Source of the DNA: Microthrixaceae bacterium
Lineage (GTDB): Bacteria; Actinomycetota; Acidimicrobiia; Acidimicrobiales; Microtrichaceae
Direction: 5' to 3'
NCBI GenBank assembly: GCA_023957975.1
Contig: JAMLGM010000007.1
Span: forward strand, 124,001-188,000
Length of the DNA: 64,000 nucleotides
Positions 8,448 through 16,203 of the stretch are shown one piece after another. The notes beneath the pieces were generated by a model. It was not told the DNA's origin. It worked only from the letters and a program-made list of their open reading frames with translations, and did no database searches. Each line of letters opens with the position of its first letter. The first letter of the stretch is position 1. Made by a program: the position numbers and the translations under genes.

Positions 8448-9196
8448 GGGTTCACCTTTCCGAATTCAGCGCGGCCTTCCGCCCGCCGCGCCTCGATGGC
8501 CGACTCCAGGTCGGATTCGGCCGCCCGATCGGCCAGCCAACCCACCCGGAACCGATGCATCGTGAGCCATACGGCAAACAGCGCGAACGTGAGGAATCCC
8601 AGATACAGCGCGAATTCCTGGTTCCCCGAGATTTTCGACGCTCCCGGGGCACCCACCGTGCGGCCCTGGTGCAATGTCGAGAACCACTCGGTCGACATGC
8701 GTACGGGATAGATCATGAGCGCCGCGACGATGCCCACCACGGCGGAACGCACGTTGCGCTGCCCGAGCTCCGCGGGGATGTTCCGAACGACGACGTAGCC
8801 GACGTAGAGGAGGAACAACAGCAGGGTCGAGGTCAGGCGGGCGTCGCCCCACGACCAGTAGGTCCCCCAGGTCGGTTTACCCCAGAACATGCCGGTGATC
8901 ACCGTGACACCCAGGAACACCATGCCGATCTCGCCCGTTGCCGCCGCCAGTTGATCGGCGAACTCTGAGCGTTTCCACAGGTAGAACACCGACGCGACGA
9001 GGTTCGCGACCATGCACAGGTACGCGACGATCACGGTCGGAACGTGCAGGTACAAGATGCGAACCGTGTTGCCCAACTCGACGTCGGCCTTGGAGAACCA
9101 GAACGCGTACAGGACCAGGAACAGCGCACTGATCGCCGCGAGAATCCCAAGAATTCGGGACCCGCGCGACGAGGTGGACTGGGGAGAATCGTTCAT
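8444..9196 (-). CDS. ccmC: Heme-handling protein CcmC
   Basis: 250 aa with six hydrophobic segments. The WWD motif reads WGTYWSWGDARLTS, and flanking loop histidines are seen in YLHVPTVIVAY and TLHQGRTV. CcmC loads heme onto CcmE. The ATG at 9196 was chosen because it starts the conserved protein; the frame is open much further upstream only because it runs antisense-free under ccmB. Fourth and fifth ORFs of the operon (ccmC-ccmD) overlap by 4 nt. Confidence 0.95.
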   Translation of the reverse strand: MNDSPQSTSSRGSRILGILAAISALFLVLYAFWFSKADVELGNTVRILYLHVPTVIVAYLCMVANLVASVFYLWKRSEFADQLAAATGEIGMVFLGVTVITGMFWGKPTWGTYWSWGDARLTSTLLLFLLYVGYVVVRNIPAELGQRNVRSAVVGIVAALMIYPVRMSTEWFSTLHQGRTVGAPGASKISGNQEFALYLGFLTFALFAVWLTMHRFRVGWLADRAAESDLESAIEARRAEGRAEFGKVNP

Positions 9197-9246
9197 CGAA
9201 AGCGTTCCGTTCACTTCTGGGCCGATGCGCTCGTCGGACTCCCCGG

Positions 9247-9915
9247 TCAGGACTCTTCGAGCAGGGCCACAGCTGTGGCCATTCCGGCCACCACATGGAT
9301 GGCCATCAGCATGCCCAACATCGCCACCCATCGCCAGCCGGGGCCGACCCCCGTGCCCAATGCCACGGCGAAACACTTCGTCGCCGCCAACAGCACCGGA
9401 GCGAGCGCCGGCAGGCTCAGCAGCGGCAACAGCGCCTCGCGGCCGTCCATCCCGGCCGACAGCGAGCCATAGAGCGCGCCGATCGCCGACACGGAAATCG
9501 TCGCCAGCGGGATGGACGCGGCGAGCAGGCCGATGCCGCCGAGGCGCACGTCGTACATGAGGATCATCGCGACCGCGAGCACCACCTCGAGTGCGCTCAA
9601 CTGCACGAATACCGACGCGGTCTTGCCAGCGAATACCCCCGCTGGCGACAACGAACTCATCCGCAACGCCTCGTGGACGCCGTCGGAGCGGTCGATGACG
9701 GCGTTGCGCTGGGCGATCGTGTTGGATGCGAACAGCACCGTCACCCAGAACAGTCCACCGGCGCCGGCGCGCAACATGGTCGTGTCGGCATCGAACGCGA
9801 ACGCGAACAGCATCACCACCGACAGCACGAACGGCCCCACGAATCGCGTGGTGACGCGACTGCGCCATTCGACGAGCAGGTCCTTGCGACACACCAGCAC
9901 CGCGTCACGCAGCAT
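9247..9915 (-). CDS. ccmB: Heme exporter subunit CcmB
   Basis: 222 aa, six predicted membrane segments. The N-terminus LVCRKDLLVEWRSR is the characteristic cytoplasmic start of CcmB, and SLSPAGVFAGKTASVF and ALLPLLSLPALAPVLLAATK match conserved parts. With CcmA it forms the ABC module that powers release of holo-CcmE. It overlaps ccmA by 11 nt; a 50-nt spacer separates it from ccmC. Confidence 0.93.
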   Translation of the reverse strand: MLRDAVLVCRKDLLVEWRSRVTTRFVGPFVLSVVMLFAFAFDADTTMLRAGAGGLFWVTVLFASNTIAQRNAVIDRSDGVHEALRMSSLSPAGVFAGKTASVFVQLSALEVVLAVAMILMYDVRLGGIGLLAASIPLATISVSAIGALYGSLSAGMDGREALLPLLSLPALAPVLLAATKCFAVALGTGVGPGWRWVAMLGMLMAIHVVAGMATAVALLEES

Positions 9916-10639
9916 CGGCGACCACCGTGCCTCCGCTCAACGACACGATGCGCGTCGACACCGCGACGGCGCGATCGAGATCGTGGGACGCGAACATCAC
10001 CGTCGCTCCGGCCTCGCTCGCCGCGACGATCAAGCCATCGACAAGATCCCTACCGGCGGTATCGAGGCCGGCGTGGGGTTCGTCCAACAACCACAGCCGT
10101 GGACGCCGCACGATCGTCGCCGCCAACGAAACGCGTCTGCGCTGCCCCGTCGAGAGGCGTTTCACGGGGACGGACCTCAGACGTTGGGCCAACTCCACCC
10201 GGTCCATCGCGGCCTCCGCGTCGGATGCGGGCACGCGACACGCTTGGGCCCAGAATCGCACGTTGTCGGCCGCGGTGAGGTCGTCGTACAGGCCGGTACT
10301 GTGCGCCAGGTACCCGATCGAGGCCCGAACCGCACGGCGTTGTGCCCGCTGGTTGACCCCACCTCGTGGCTCGGAGCCCGGACCGGCACTCGAAGCGGAG
10401 CCCGGACCGGCGCCGAGGTCGTGACCCAGCACCGTGGCCACTCCCGAACTCACCGGCAACAGCCCCGCGACGACCCGCAGCAACGACGTTTTGCCGGCCC
10501 CGTTCGGCCCCTGAACCAAGACGCGTTCTCGCGGGTTCACGTCGAGATCGATCCCGGCCAACACCGGAAAACGACCCGCTCGGGCCACGACGTTACGCAG
10601 TGAGATGACGGGGTCGATGATGCCGGGCTCGCTGTTCAC
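9905..10639 (-). CDS. ccmA: ABC transporter ATP-binding subunit CcmA
   Basis: 244 aa. Walker A GPNGAGKT (residues 44-51), signature LSTGQRRRVSLA, Walker B LWLLDEP and the switch histidine in MFASHDLD. It carries a low-complexity insertion GPGSASSAGPGSEPRGG after the Walker A region, encoded by short direct repeats. First gene of the ccm operon; start GTG at 10639. A TAGCGT hexamer (minus strand, 10675-10670) could be its -10 box with a leader of about 25 nt. Confidence 0.93.
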   Translation of the reverse strand: MNSEPGIIDPVISLRNVVARAGRFPVLAGIDLDVNPRERVLVQGPNGAGKTSLLRVVAGLLPVSSGVATVLGHDLGAGPGSASSAGPGSEPRGGVNQRAQRRAVRASIGYLAHSTGLYDDLTAADNVRFWAQACRVPASDAEAAMDRVELAQRLRSVPVKRLSTGQRRRVSLAATIVRRPRLWLLDEPHAGLDTAGRDLVDGLIVAASEAGATVMFASHDLDRAVAVSTRIVSLSGGTVVADAA

Positions 10640-10709
10640 GCAGGTCTCGTGGTGGTCGGTCGCAGGCCAACGCTACCCGGGTGCCCGCGGGAATCGCCAA
10701 GAGTGCCGG

Positions 10710-10715
10710 TAGCTT
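10710..10715 (+). promoter_or_regulatory. -10 box, leaderless promoter of the sortase gene
   Basis: TAGCTT, 6 nt before the GTG at 10722. Confidence 0.55.
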
Positions 10716-10721
10716 GACGGC

Positions 10722-11732
10722 GTGATTTCTCGGATCTTCGGTGGTGTCGGGCGTTCCCTGATCTTCAGCGGCACGGTGCTGTTGTTGTTCGTCGGCTACC
10801 AACTCTGGGGCACGAGCCTCGACACCCAGGGCCATCAACGAGATCTCACCCGGGAGTTCGGCGAGACCGTGGGGGTGGATCCCGACAAGCCGAAGGACGA
10901 GGCACTGCGCAGCATCGTCGAACGACTCTCCAAGATCGAGCCGCGCACCGCCGAGCCGCTCGAAGCTCCCGCAGAGGGCGAGGGGGCGGGATTCATCGAG
11001 ATTCCGAAGATCGACCTTGGTCCGACCGTGTTCGTTCAGGGGGTGTCCAAGGCGGACCTGCGCAAGGGGCCCGGCCACTACACCGGTACGCCGTTTCCCG
11101 GCAACGAGGGCAACGCTGGCATCGCCGGGCACCGCACCACCTACAGCGCGCCGTTCAACCGCATCGACGAACTCGTCCCGGGCGACCACATCATCGTGTA
11201 CACCAACCAGGGCAAGTTCACCTACGAGGTTCGGCCGTCGCCCGACGAACGGCGAAGCGGCGAGGAGAACCGGCTGTGGGGGCCCGGTTGGTTTGCGGTG
11301 CGCCCGTCCGACGTCAGCGTGTTGGACCAGTCGGACGAGAACATGTTGACCCTCACCGCCTGTCACCCGAAGCGCTCCGCCAGGTATCGCATCATCGTCC
11401 AGGCCACACTCATCGCCGATCCGGCGCCCGCACCCGACGAGGACCTCGATCCGAGCACGTCCACGGTCAAGCCCGAGAATTCAGAAACGGTGGGCTCCGA
11501 TTCGGGCGATGAAGAGGCAGCCATGATCGCCGGGGATCCCGACGAACTGGCACCTGCGATCGCCTGGTTCGCGGCGGTGGTCGCCATCTGGCTCGCGTCG
11601 ATGGCATTCGCCGCGTTCCTGCGCCGACGCCAGCGCCGCGCCTGGTGGATCTACCTGTTCACCGTCGCGCTCAGCGCCTGGCCGCTGTGGCTCTCGTTCA
11701 CCCACGTCGACAAGTTCCTCCCGTCGTTCTGA
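10722..11732 (+). CDS. Class E sortase with C-terminal membrane tail
   Basis: 336 aa. N-terminal signal anchor (about 12-30), sortase barrel about 90-235, then an acidic Pro/Asp/Glu linker and two further hydrophobic segments (about 270-291 and 303-323). Catalytic residues are visible: His137 in AGHRTTY, Cys214 in TLTACHP, Arg221 or Arg223 in SARYR. PGHYTGTPFPGNEGN matches class E sortases of actinobacteria, which anchor LAXTG-type proteins or assemble pilins at the cell wall. No LPXTG-like substrate gene was seen in the window. The start is set by the leaderless -10 box. Confidence 0.88.
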   Translation: MISRIFGGVGRSLIFSGTVLLLFVGYQLWGTSLDTQGHQRDLTREFGETVGVDPDKPKDEALRSIVERLSKIEPRTAEPLEAPAEGEGAGFIEIPKIDLGPTVFVQGVSKADLRKGPGHYTGTPFPGNEGNAGIAGHRTTYSAPFNRIDELVPGDHIIVYTNQGKFTYEVRPSPDERRSGEENRLWGPGWFAVRPSDVSVLDQSDENMLTLTACHPKRSARYRIIVQATLIADPAPAPDEDLDPSTSTVKPENSETVGSDSGDEEAAMIAGDPDELAPAIAWFAAVVAIWLASMAFAAFLRRRQRRAWWIYLFTVALSAWPLWLSFTHVDKFLPSF

Positions 11733-11756
11733 GCGCCGGCCCCTCCGGTCGCACCG

Positions 11757-11806
11757 AACACCGAGCGCCGAGCGCCGAGCGCCGAACACCGAGCACCGAG
11801 CGCCGT
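11757..11806. repeat. 7-bp tandem repeat RCCGARC
   Basis: About seven head-to-tail copies of a 7-bp unit (ACCGAAC, ACCGAGC, GCCGAGC and variants), in the spacer after the sortase gene. A simple-sequence array with no coding role. Confidence 0.7.
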
Positions 11807-11843
11807 TCTCAGGCCGGTTCGCGTCCGCGGCACGCCGGTCTCG

Positions 11844-11849
11844 TATCGT
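11844..11849 (+). promoter_or_regulatory. -10 box, leaderless promoter of the lipoprotein gene
   Basis: TATCGT, 6 nt before the GTG at 11856. Confidence 0.6.
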
Positions 11850-11855
11850 TTTGGG

Positions 11856-12437
11856 GTGCTCCCCCGCCCTTTGAATCGCTTCGCCCCGTCCGCTCGCGCC
11901 GCGGCGACCGCTGCGGCGGTCATGTTGTGCATCGTGCTGGGCGCCGGTGGTTGCTCATCGAACGATGCCACGGACGACTCGGCGGGCGAGGAATCGTCCG
12001 AGTCGACCACGACCACGACCACGCCGGCGGGCCTGTTGACCGCCACGATGGACATCTTGTCGGGACAGTGTTTCAACCCGGTGCCCGACCCGACCCAGCA
12101 GCCCTACGCCGTGTTCGTCGTCGCGTGCGATGATCCCCACGAGTTCGAGGCCTACTCCACGACACAACTCGAGCTCGGCGAGCCCACCCCACCCGGCACG
12201 CCCTATCCCGGTGACCTCACGGTGGCCAACGCCGCCGAGGCGCAGTGCCTGACCGGGTTCGCGTCGTTTGTGGGACTGGCGTGGGAAAGCAGCGAGTACG
12301 ACGTGCAGGCGTGGTGGCCCTCGGCAGAGTCGTGGACGACGACCAATGACCGGTCGATTCTGTGCGGGGTCTTTCGGGTCACCGCCGGATCCGATTCCGC
12401 CATGACCGTCGGCAGCGCACGAAACAGCCGCCGCTGA
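11856..12437 (+). CDS. Secreted lipoprotein, septum-formation-domain-like
   Basis: 193 aa. A signal peptide (about 1-32) ends in the lipobox LGAGGC, so it is probably a lipid-anchored protein. A Ser/Glu and TTTTTT linker precedes a small cysteine-containing domain: GQCFNPVPDP, VVACDDPHEFEAYS, AEAQCLTGF and ILCGVFRV. The pattern 'GdC...VpC..pH..Ev' is typical of the actinobacterial septum-formation (Septum_form) domain family; its molecular role is unknown. Ends at a convergent junction with a 50-bp palindrome. Confidence 0.72.
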   Translation: MLPRPLNRFAPSARAAATAAAVMLCIVLGAGGCSSNDATDDSAGEESSESTTTTTTPAGLLTATMDILSGQCFNPVPDPTQQPYAVFVVACDDPHEFEAYSTTQLELGEPTPPGTPYPGDLTVANAAEAQCLTGFASFVGLAWESSEYDVQAWWPSAESWTTTNDRSILCGVFRVTAGSDSAMTVGSARNSRR

Positions 12438-12465
12438 CCAGCGCCCCGCACCCCGCACCCCGCTC

Positions 12466-12515
12466 GTTCTCCGATAACCAGTGGTCGTGATCACGACCAC
12501 TGGTTATCGGAGAAC
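12466..12515. terminator. 50-bp perfect palindrome, copy 1
   Basis: Each 25-nt arm is fully complementary with no loop; the arm begins GTTCTCCGATAACCAGTGG and the centre is GTGATCAC. It lies between a plus-strand and a minus-strand gene end. The same element recurs at 27336-27389 and 32045-32094, also between converging genes. The likely role is a bidirectional terminator or insulator, inferred from position. A cruciform-forming or protein-binding REP-like site is the alternative. Confidence 0.75.
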
Positions 12516-12567
12516 AGGCTGGGCCGCGGCAGGCTGGGCCGCGGCAGGCTGGGCGGCGGCAGGCGGG
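12516..12567. repeat. 15-bp tandem repeat
   Basis: AGGCTGGGCCGCGGC repeated twice exactly (12516-12545), then once with a single change (12546-12560) and a partial fourth unit, directly after the palindrome. Confidence 0.8.
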
Positions 12568-12573
12568 GTCTGG

Positions 12574-13317
12574 TCAACGCCCGGTGAACACCGGCGGGCG
12601 ACGCTCGGCGAAGGCCCGCCGCCCCTCTTCGAGGTCCTCGCTCGCCCAGGCCCGGTCGAAGGCCGCGTCGAATGCGGGACTGGCGATGTCTTGTTCCACC
12701 AGGTCGAGCCCGAGTTTCGTCCCCGCGATCGCCAACGGTGCGAGGGTCGTGACCCGGGCCGCCAGTTCGAGCGCTGCCGCCAAGTCCCCCGATGACTGCA
12801 CCAGACCACAGCGCATGGCATCGTCGAACCGGTAGACCTCGGCGCTCAGCAACATATGGCGTGCGGCCCCCGGCCCGACTGCCCAGGTCAGTCGGTTGAG
12901 GGTCCAGTGGTTCACCACGATGCCCAACTTCGCGGCGGGGATACCGAAGTAGGCGTCCTCGGTCGCGATGCGGATGTCGCAGGCGAGGGCCAGCTGCATG
13001 CCCAGACCCATGCAGGCCCCGCCGATCGCGGCGATCGTCACCACCGAGGCGTCGGCAACGTTGGAGAGCATGGTGCGCAGCCGGGTGTCGAAGGCCTGAT
13101 CCTCCAACTCCTTGAGGTCGGCGCCTGCACAGAAATGACCGCCGGCCCCCGTGAACACGATCGCCGCCACGTTCGCGTCGAGCGCGTCGGCCACCGCCGA
13201 ATCGAGCGCCTCGAGCGCCGCGAAATTGAGTGCGTTTCGCCGATCCTGACGATCGATCGTGATGGTCGCCACACGATCGATGACGTTGGAGGAGATAACC
13301 GGGGCGGACTCGCTCAT
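12574..13317 (-). CDS. Enoyl-CoA hydratase/isomerase family protein
   Basis: 247 aa crotonase fold. The first oxyanion-hole segment is HFCAGADLKELE and the second is AIGGACMGLGMQLALACD. The crotonase glutamates are not both obvious: the position after the second oxyanion loop reads FGIPAAKLGIVVN, with Ala-Ala-Lys where hydratases often carry Glu. So it may act on another CoA thioester, or be an isomerase or hydrolase. ATG at 13317 is chosen for the AAAGG site 9 nt upstream. Another hydratase gene lies immediately upstream. Confidence 0.85.
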   Translation of the reverse strand: MSESAPVISSNVIDRVATITIDRQDRRNALNFAALEALDSAVADALDANVAAIVFTGAGGHFCAGADLKELEDQAFDTRLRTMLSNVADASVVTIAAIGGACMGLGMQLALACDIRIATEDAYFGIPAAKLGIVVNHWTLNRLTWAVGPGAARHMLLSAEVYRFDDAMRCGLVQSSGDLAAALELAARVTTLAPLAIAGTKLGLDLVEQDIASPAFDAAFDRAWASEDLEEGRRAFAERRPPVFTGR

Positions 13318-13409
13318 CGTGATGCCTTTCGGGAGAAACTGCGGGACTCGAGGACTGCTGGGATCGGTGGTCACACCGGGCACGAGCCGTGCTCAGCGTG
13401 ACCGACCCG

Positions 13410-14195
13410 TCAGCCGTCGGTCCACTCGGGTTCGCGCTTGTCGCGAAACGCGGCGATGCCTTCGGCAGCGTCCGCAAGGGTGTTGTTGAGCGACAGCAAC
13501 GGATGCAACTGGGCGAGGGCGTCGGCCGCGTTTCGTCCGTACACCGAATAGAACGAGTCGCGACCGAGCTTCATGACCGCGGAGGATTTCGACGCCAACT
13601 CATCGGCGAGACGCCGAACCTCATCGTCGAGTTCGGCCGCCTCCACCACCCTCGTCAACAGTCCCAACGAATCCGCCTCGGCCGCGGAGATCCGGCGGCC
13701 GGTCATCATCAGCTCCAGCGCCTTCTTCGGGGAGATCGACCGCGTCAATGGGACGGTGATCATGAACGGCCACAACCCGACGTTGATCTCCGGGGTGGCG
13801 AATGTGGCGTCCTCCGCGGCGACGACGAGGTCGCAGGCCGTGGCAAGCCCGAACCCACCCGCGAGGCAGAATCCGCGGACCTTGGCGATCGTCGGCTTGC
13901 CCACCTCGTACAGATCGAGGAACAGCCCAGCGAGCTGTCCGCGCTGTTCGTGCAGGGCAAACGCACCGGCTCCGGCGGCCATCGTGTCGAGGTCGGCACC
14001 GGCGCAGAACGCCTTGTCGCCGGCGCCGGTCAACACGATCACCCTCACCCCCGAATCGTCGCGGGCTGCCTGCACCGCCGAGCGCATTCGTGCGACGAGA
14101 TCCCACGACAGCGCGTTGCGCCGCTCGGGCCGGTTGATCGTGAGGGTCAGCACCCCGGACCCGCTGAGCGAGGTGAGAAGTTGATCATCGGACAT
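13410..14195 (-). CDS. Enoyl-CoA hydratase/isomerase family protein
   Basis: 261 aa crotonase fold. RPERRNALSWDLV is the N-terminal signature, AFCAGADLDTM the first and GFCLAGGFGLATACDLVVA the second oxyanion segment, followed by ATFATPEINVGLWP. Glu in TPEINVG is in the usual catalytic position, as in enoyl-CoA hydratases. The C-terminal trimerisation part is complete. A TAGCCT hexamer lies 8 nt before the ATG. It precedes the second crotonase gene by 92 nt and may be cotranscribed with it. Likely roles are beta-oxidation or degradation of branched or aromatic acyl-CoA. Confidence 0.9.
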   Translation of the reverse strand: MSDDQLLTSLSGSGVLTLTINRPERRNALSWDLVARMRSAVQAARDDSGVRVIVLTGAGDKAFCAGADLDTMAAGAGAFALHEQRGQLAGLFLDLYEVGKPTIAKVRGFCLAGGFGLATACDLVVAAEDATFATPEINVGLWPFMITVPLTRSISPKKALELMMTGRRISAAEADSLGLLTRVVEAAELDDEVRRLADELASKSSAVMKLGRDSFYSVYGRNAADALAQLHPLLSLNNTLADAAEGIAAFRDKREPEWTDG

Positions 14196-14267
14196 GGGCG
14201 CACAGGCTAGTTCCGTGGCTGGAAACGTTGGCGATGAGGCGTCCACCGCGAACCCGCAAACCGCCGA

Positions 14268-14273
14268 TAGATT
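14268..14273 (+). promoter_or_regulatory. -10 box, leaderless promoter of the DUF5317 gene
   Basis: TAGATT, 6 nt before the ATG at 14280. Confidence 0.6.
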
Positions 14274-14279
14274 CAACCC

Positions 14280-14888
14280 ATGGCGATCATCCCCACCATC
14301 GTCGCTCTCGCGTTGGGAGTCGGGCTCGGCCTCTGGCTGGGCGGTTCGGTGGAACGAGCGCGAAGCATTCGCCCCGACCTCGCCCGAACCGCAGCGGTCG
14401 CGTTGGCAGTGCAGATCCTCGCTCAAGTCATCGGACTCTCCGGTGGATGGGCGGTGTTCGTCGACCTGGTGTCGAAGGGCGCGCTGATCGCATTCGCCGT
14501 GTTCAACCTGCGAATCGGCGGCATGGTGGTCCTCGCCGCAGGGCTCTCGCTGAACTGGTTGGTGACCATCCTCAACTGGGGGATGCCGACGAGTCGCGCC
14601 GCGCTCGAACGCGCCGGCCTGATCGACCCGGGAACGACCGGCACGGTGCACCTCACCGGCGCCCGGCACGTTGCCGACGGCGACCGCCTCAGCTTTCTCG
14701 GCGAAGTCATCGCCCTGCCGACCCACCAGGTCATCTCGATCGGCGATGTGTTGACCCTCGTCGGAGTCGTGCTCGTCATCATGGCGGTGCTCCGAGCCCG
14801 GGTTCTGCCGGCGGAGTCATCACCGTTGCGTCTCGATCAGATCACGCTGCCTCGAGGCCCTCGAGGCCTGTCGCGTCGCCACGCCTGA
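14280..14888 (+). CDS. DUF5317 family membrane protein
   Basis: 202 aa with about five hydrophobic segments. The order LSLNWLVTILNWGMPTSRAALERAG, then a short hydrophilic stretch with HLTGARHVADGDRLSFLGEV, then LPTHQVISIGDVLTLVG, matches the DUF5317 family (asparagine and 'GMP' after a helix, 'LgD.i' before the last one). The function of this family is not known. Divergent from the crotonase gene. Confidence 0.72.
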   Translation: MAIIPTIVALALGVGLGLWLGGSVERARSIRPDLARTAAVALAVQILAQVIGLSGGWAVFVDLVSKGALIAFAVFNLRIGGMVVLAAGLSLNWLVTILNWGMPTSRAALERAGLIDPGTTGTVHLTGARHVADGDRLSFLGEVIALPTHQVISIGDVLTLVGVVLVIMAVLRARVLPAESSPLRLDQITLPRGPRGLSRRHA

Positions 14889-14953
14889 GCGCCGGTCGGC
14901 CGTTCGTGTTCGATTGATCGACTGTTTCTCGTCGTCATCGCCCACGTGCCAGA

Positions 14954-15262
14954 GTGGAGCCCGTGAGCGAACCGCCGACGAATCCAGCCGATGCCGAAGT
15001 TTCCGCGGACGACGGGATCGAGGCCAAACGAGCCCGCATCAAAGCGTTGTCAGCGAAGGCGAACCGATACGGCTATCTGGCGATCCTGTTGGCGATGGTC
15101 GTGTTCGTCATCGGCTTCATCACGTCGTTCTCGCTCTGGGTCACCACGACGATCCTGGTGTTGTTGGTGCTGTCCGGGCTGCTGTTAGTCCCGGCGATGA
15201 TCTTCGGGTACGGCGTCAAATACGCCGAACAGGACGAACGAGGCGAGAAGTTCCACTACTGA
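14954..15262 (+). CDS. Small two-helix membrane protein, unknown
   Basis: 102 aa if the GTG at 14954 is used; a second GTG at 14963 would remove three residues. A charged helix (EAKRARIKALSAKANRYG) precedes two membrane segments (about 41-58 and 62-85) and a short polar tail ending EKFHY. No family recognised. It stands between DUF5317 and the TetR gene on the same strand. Confidence 0.65.
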   Translation: MEPVSEPPTNPADAEVSADDGIEAKRARIKALSAKANRYGYLAILLAMVVFVIGFITSFSLWVTTTILVLLVLSGLLLVPAMIFGYGVKYAEQDERGEKFHY

Positions 15263-15330
15263 ACCGCCACGGCTGACGAACGCCCCATCAGCCCGGCGAG
15301 AAACGTGACGTACGGCTCAGCGGGATCCGT

Positions 15331-15348
15331 AGTTACCGCATGGTAACT
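15331..15348. promoter_or_regulatory. TetR operator, GTTACC-N4-GGTAAC
   Basis: Inverted repeat AGTTACC-GCAT-GGTAACT directly upstream of the tetR start. Its right arm overlaps the -10 box TAACTT (15344-15349), which lies 7 nt from the ATG, so binding would block the gene's own leaderless promoter. The same GTTACC-N4-GGTAAC core occurs at 21592-21607 in front of the acyl-CoA dehydrogenase. Confidence 0.75.
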
Positions 15349-15356
15349 TACGGGTC

Positions 15357-15962
15357 ATGCGCCTACCCGCCGCCGAACGCCGTGCGCAACTGTTGAAGAC
15401 CGCCGTCGACGTCTTCGCGGCCAACGGGTTCCACGACACTTCGATGAATGTCATCGCCGAGGCGGCCGGGGTCACCAAGCCGGTGCTCTACCAGCATTTC
15501 GCCTCGAAACGGGCGCTCTACCTCGCGTTGTTGGCCGAACTCGGCGACGAACTGCGTCAGACGATCGCCAAGGCAACCGCCGACGCTCCGGGGCCACGCC
15601 AACAGATCGAATACGGGTTCGTCGCCTACTTCACCTATGTCGAGGGCAATGCCAATGCCTTTCGGGTGCTCTTCGGCGCGGGCACCCGCCGCGACGAGGA
15701 GTTCGCCGAGGCAGTGCAGCAGGTCGAGGATTCGATCGCGGAACTCGCAGCCGAACTCATCGACGTCGACGGCCTCAGCCTGGAACGGCGTCGGCTGCTC
15801 GGCAACGGGATCGTCGGGCTCGCCGAGGGGGCCTGTCGTTACTGGCTCGCCAACGCGGTCGAGGTCGACGCCACGACGCTCGCCACCGAGGTCAGTTGGT
15901 TGGCCTGGGCCGGCCTTCGCGGCATTCGCAGCGAAGTCGGGACCCCGTCGCCAACCCGCTGA
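15357..15962 (+). CDS. TetR family regulator, probably of fatty-acid genes
   Basis: 201 aa. N-terminal TetR helix-turn-helix (about 6-52: RRAQLLKTAVDVFAANGF, then VTKPVLYQHFASKRALY) and a helical ligand-binding C-terminal domain. The gene is preceded by an inverted repeat overlapping its -10 box (autorepression) and the identical repeat core lies at an acyl-CoA dehydrogenase promoter 6 kb away. TetR regulators of beta-oxidation usually release DNA on binding acyl-CoA; that ligand is inference here. It converges on the zinc-ribbon gene, 3 nt apart. Confidence 0.9.
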   Translation: MRLPAAERRAQLLKTAVDVFAANGFHDTSMNVIAEAAGVTKPVLYQHFASKRALYLALLAELGDELRQTIAKATADAPGPRQQIEYGFVAYFTYVEGNANAFRVLFGAGTRRDEEFAEAVQQVEDSIAELAAELIDVDGLSLERRRLLGNGIVGLAEGACRYWLANAVEVDATTLATEVSWLAWAGLRGIRSEVGTPSPTR

Positions 15963-15965
15963 GCG

Positions 15966-16160
15966 CTACTCCTTGAGCGCGACCGCGTTGGGCGTCACGT
16001 TCATCTTCGGTGCGTACTCCTCGGCCTCAATGTCCTGTTCGAGCCCCGCGTACTGATCGCGCAGCAGTTGGCGACACGAACGGCATGGTCCGTAATACGC
16101 CTCAGCCACCTCGGCGCTGCATCGGGGGCAGGTGTAGGAAATATCTGCGGACTCGCTCAC
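15966..16160 (-). CDS. Small zinc-ribbon protein
   Basis: 64 aa. Two CxxC pairs (YTCPRCSAEV and GPCRSCRQLL) form a zinc ribbon, followed by a helical acidic part RDQYAGLEQDIEAEEYAPK. The start is taken at the GTG at 16160, preceded by GGTGGAG; an ATG six codons upstream at 16178 is the alternative. The family is unrecognised; small zinc ribbons like this often bind nucleic acid or protein partners. Confidence 0.65.
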   Translation of the reverse strand: MSESADISYTCPRCSAEVAEAYYGPCRSCRQLLRDQYAGLEQDIEAEEYAPKMNVTPNAVALKE

Positions 16161-16203
16161 GGCTCCACCTTCGCGCATCCGGGCGTCGACGCGCGACCAT
16201 GGT

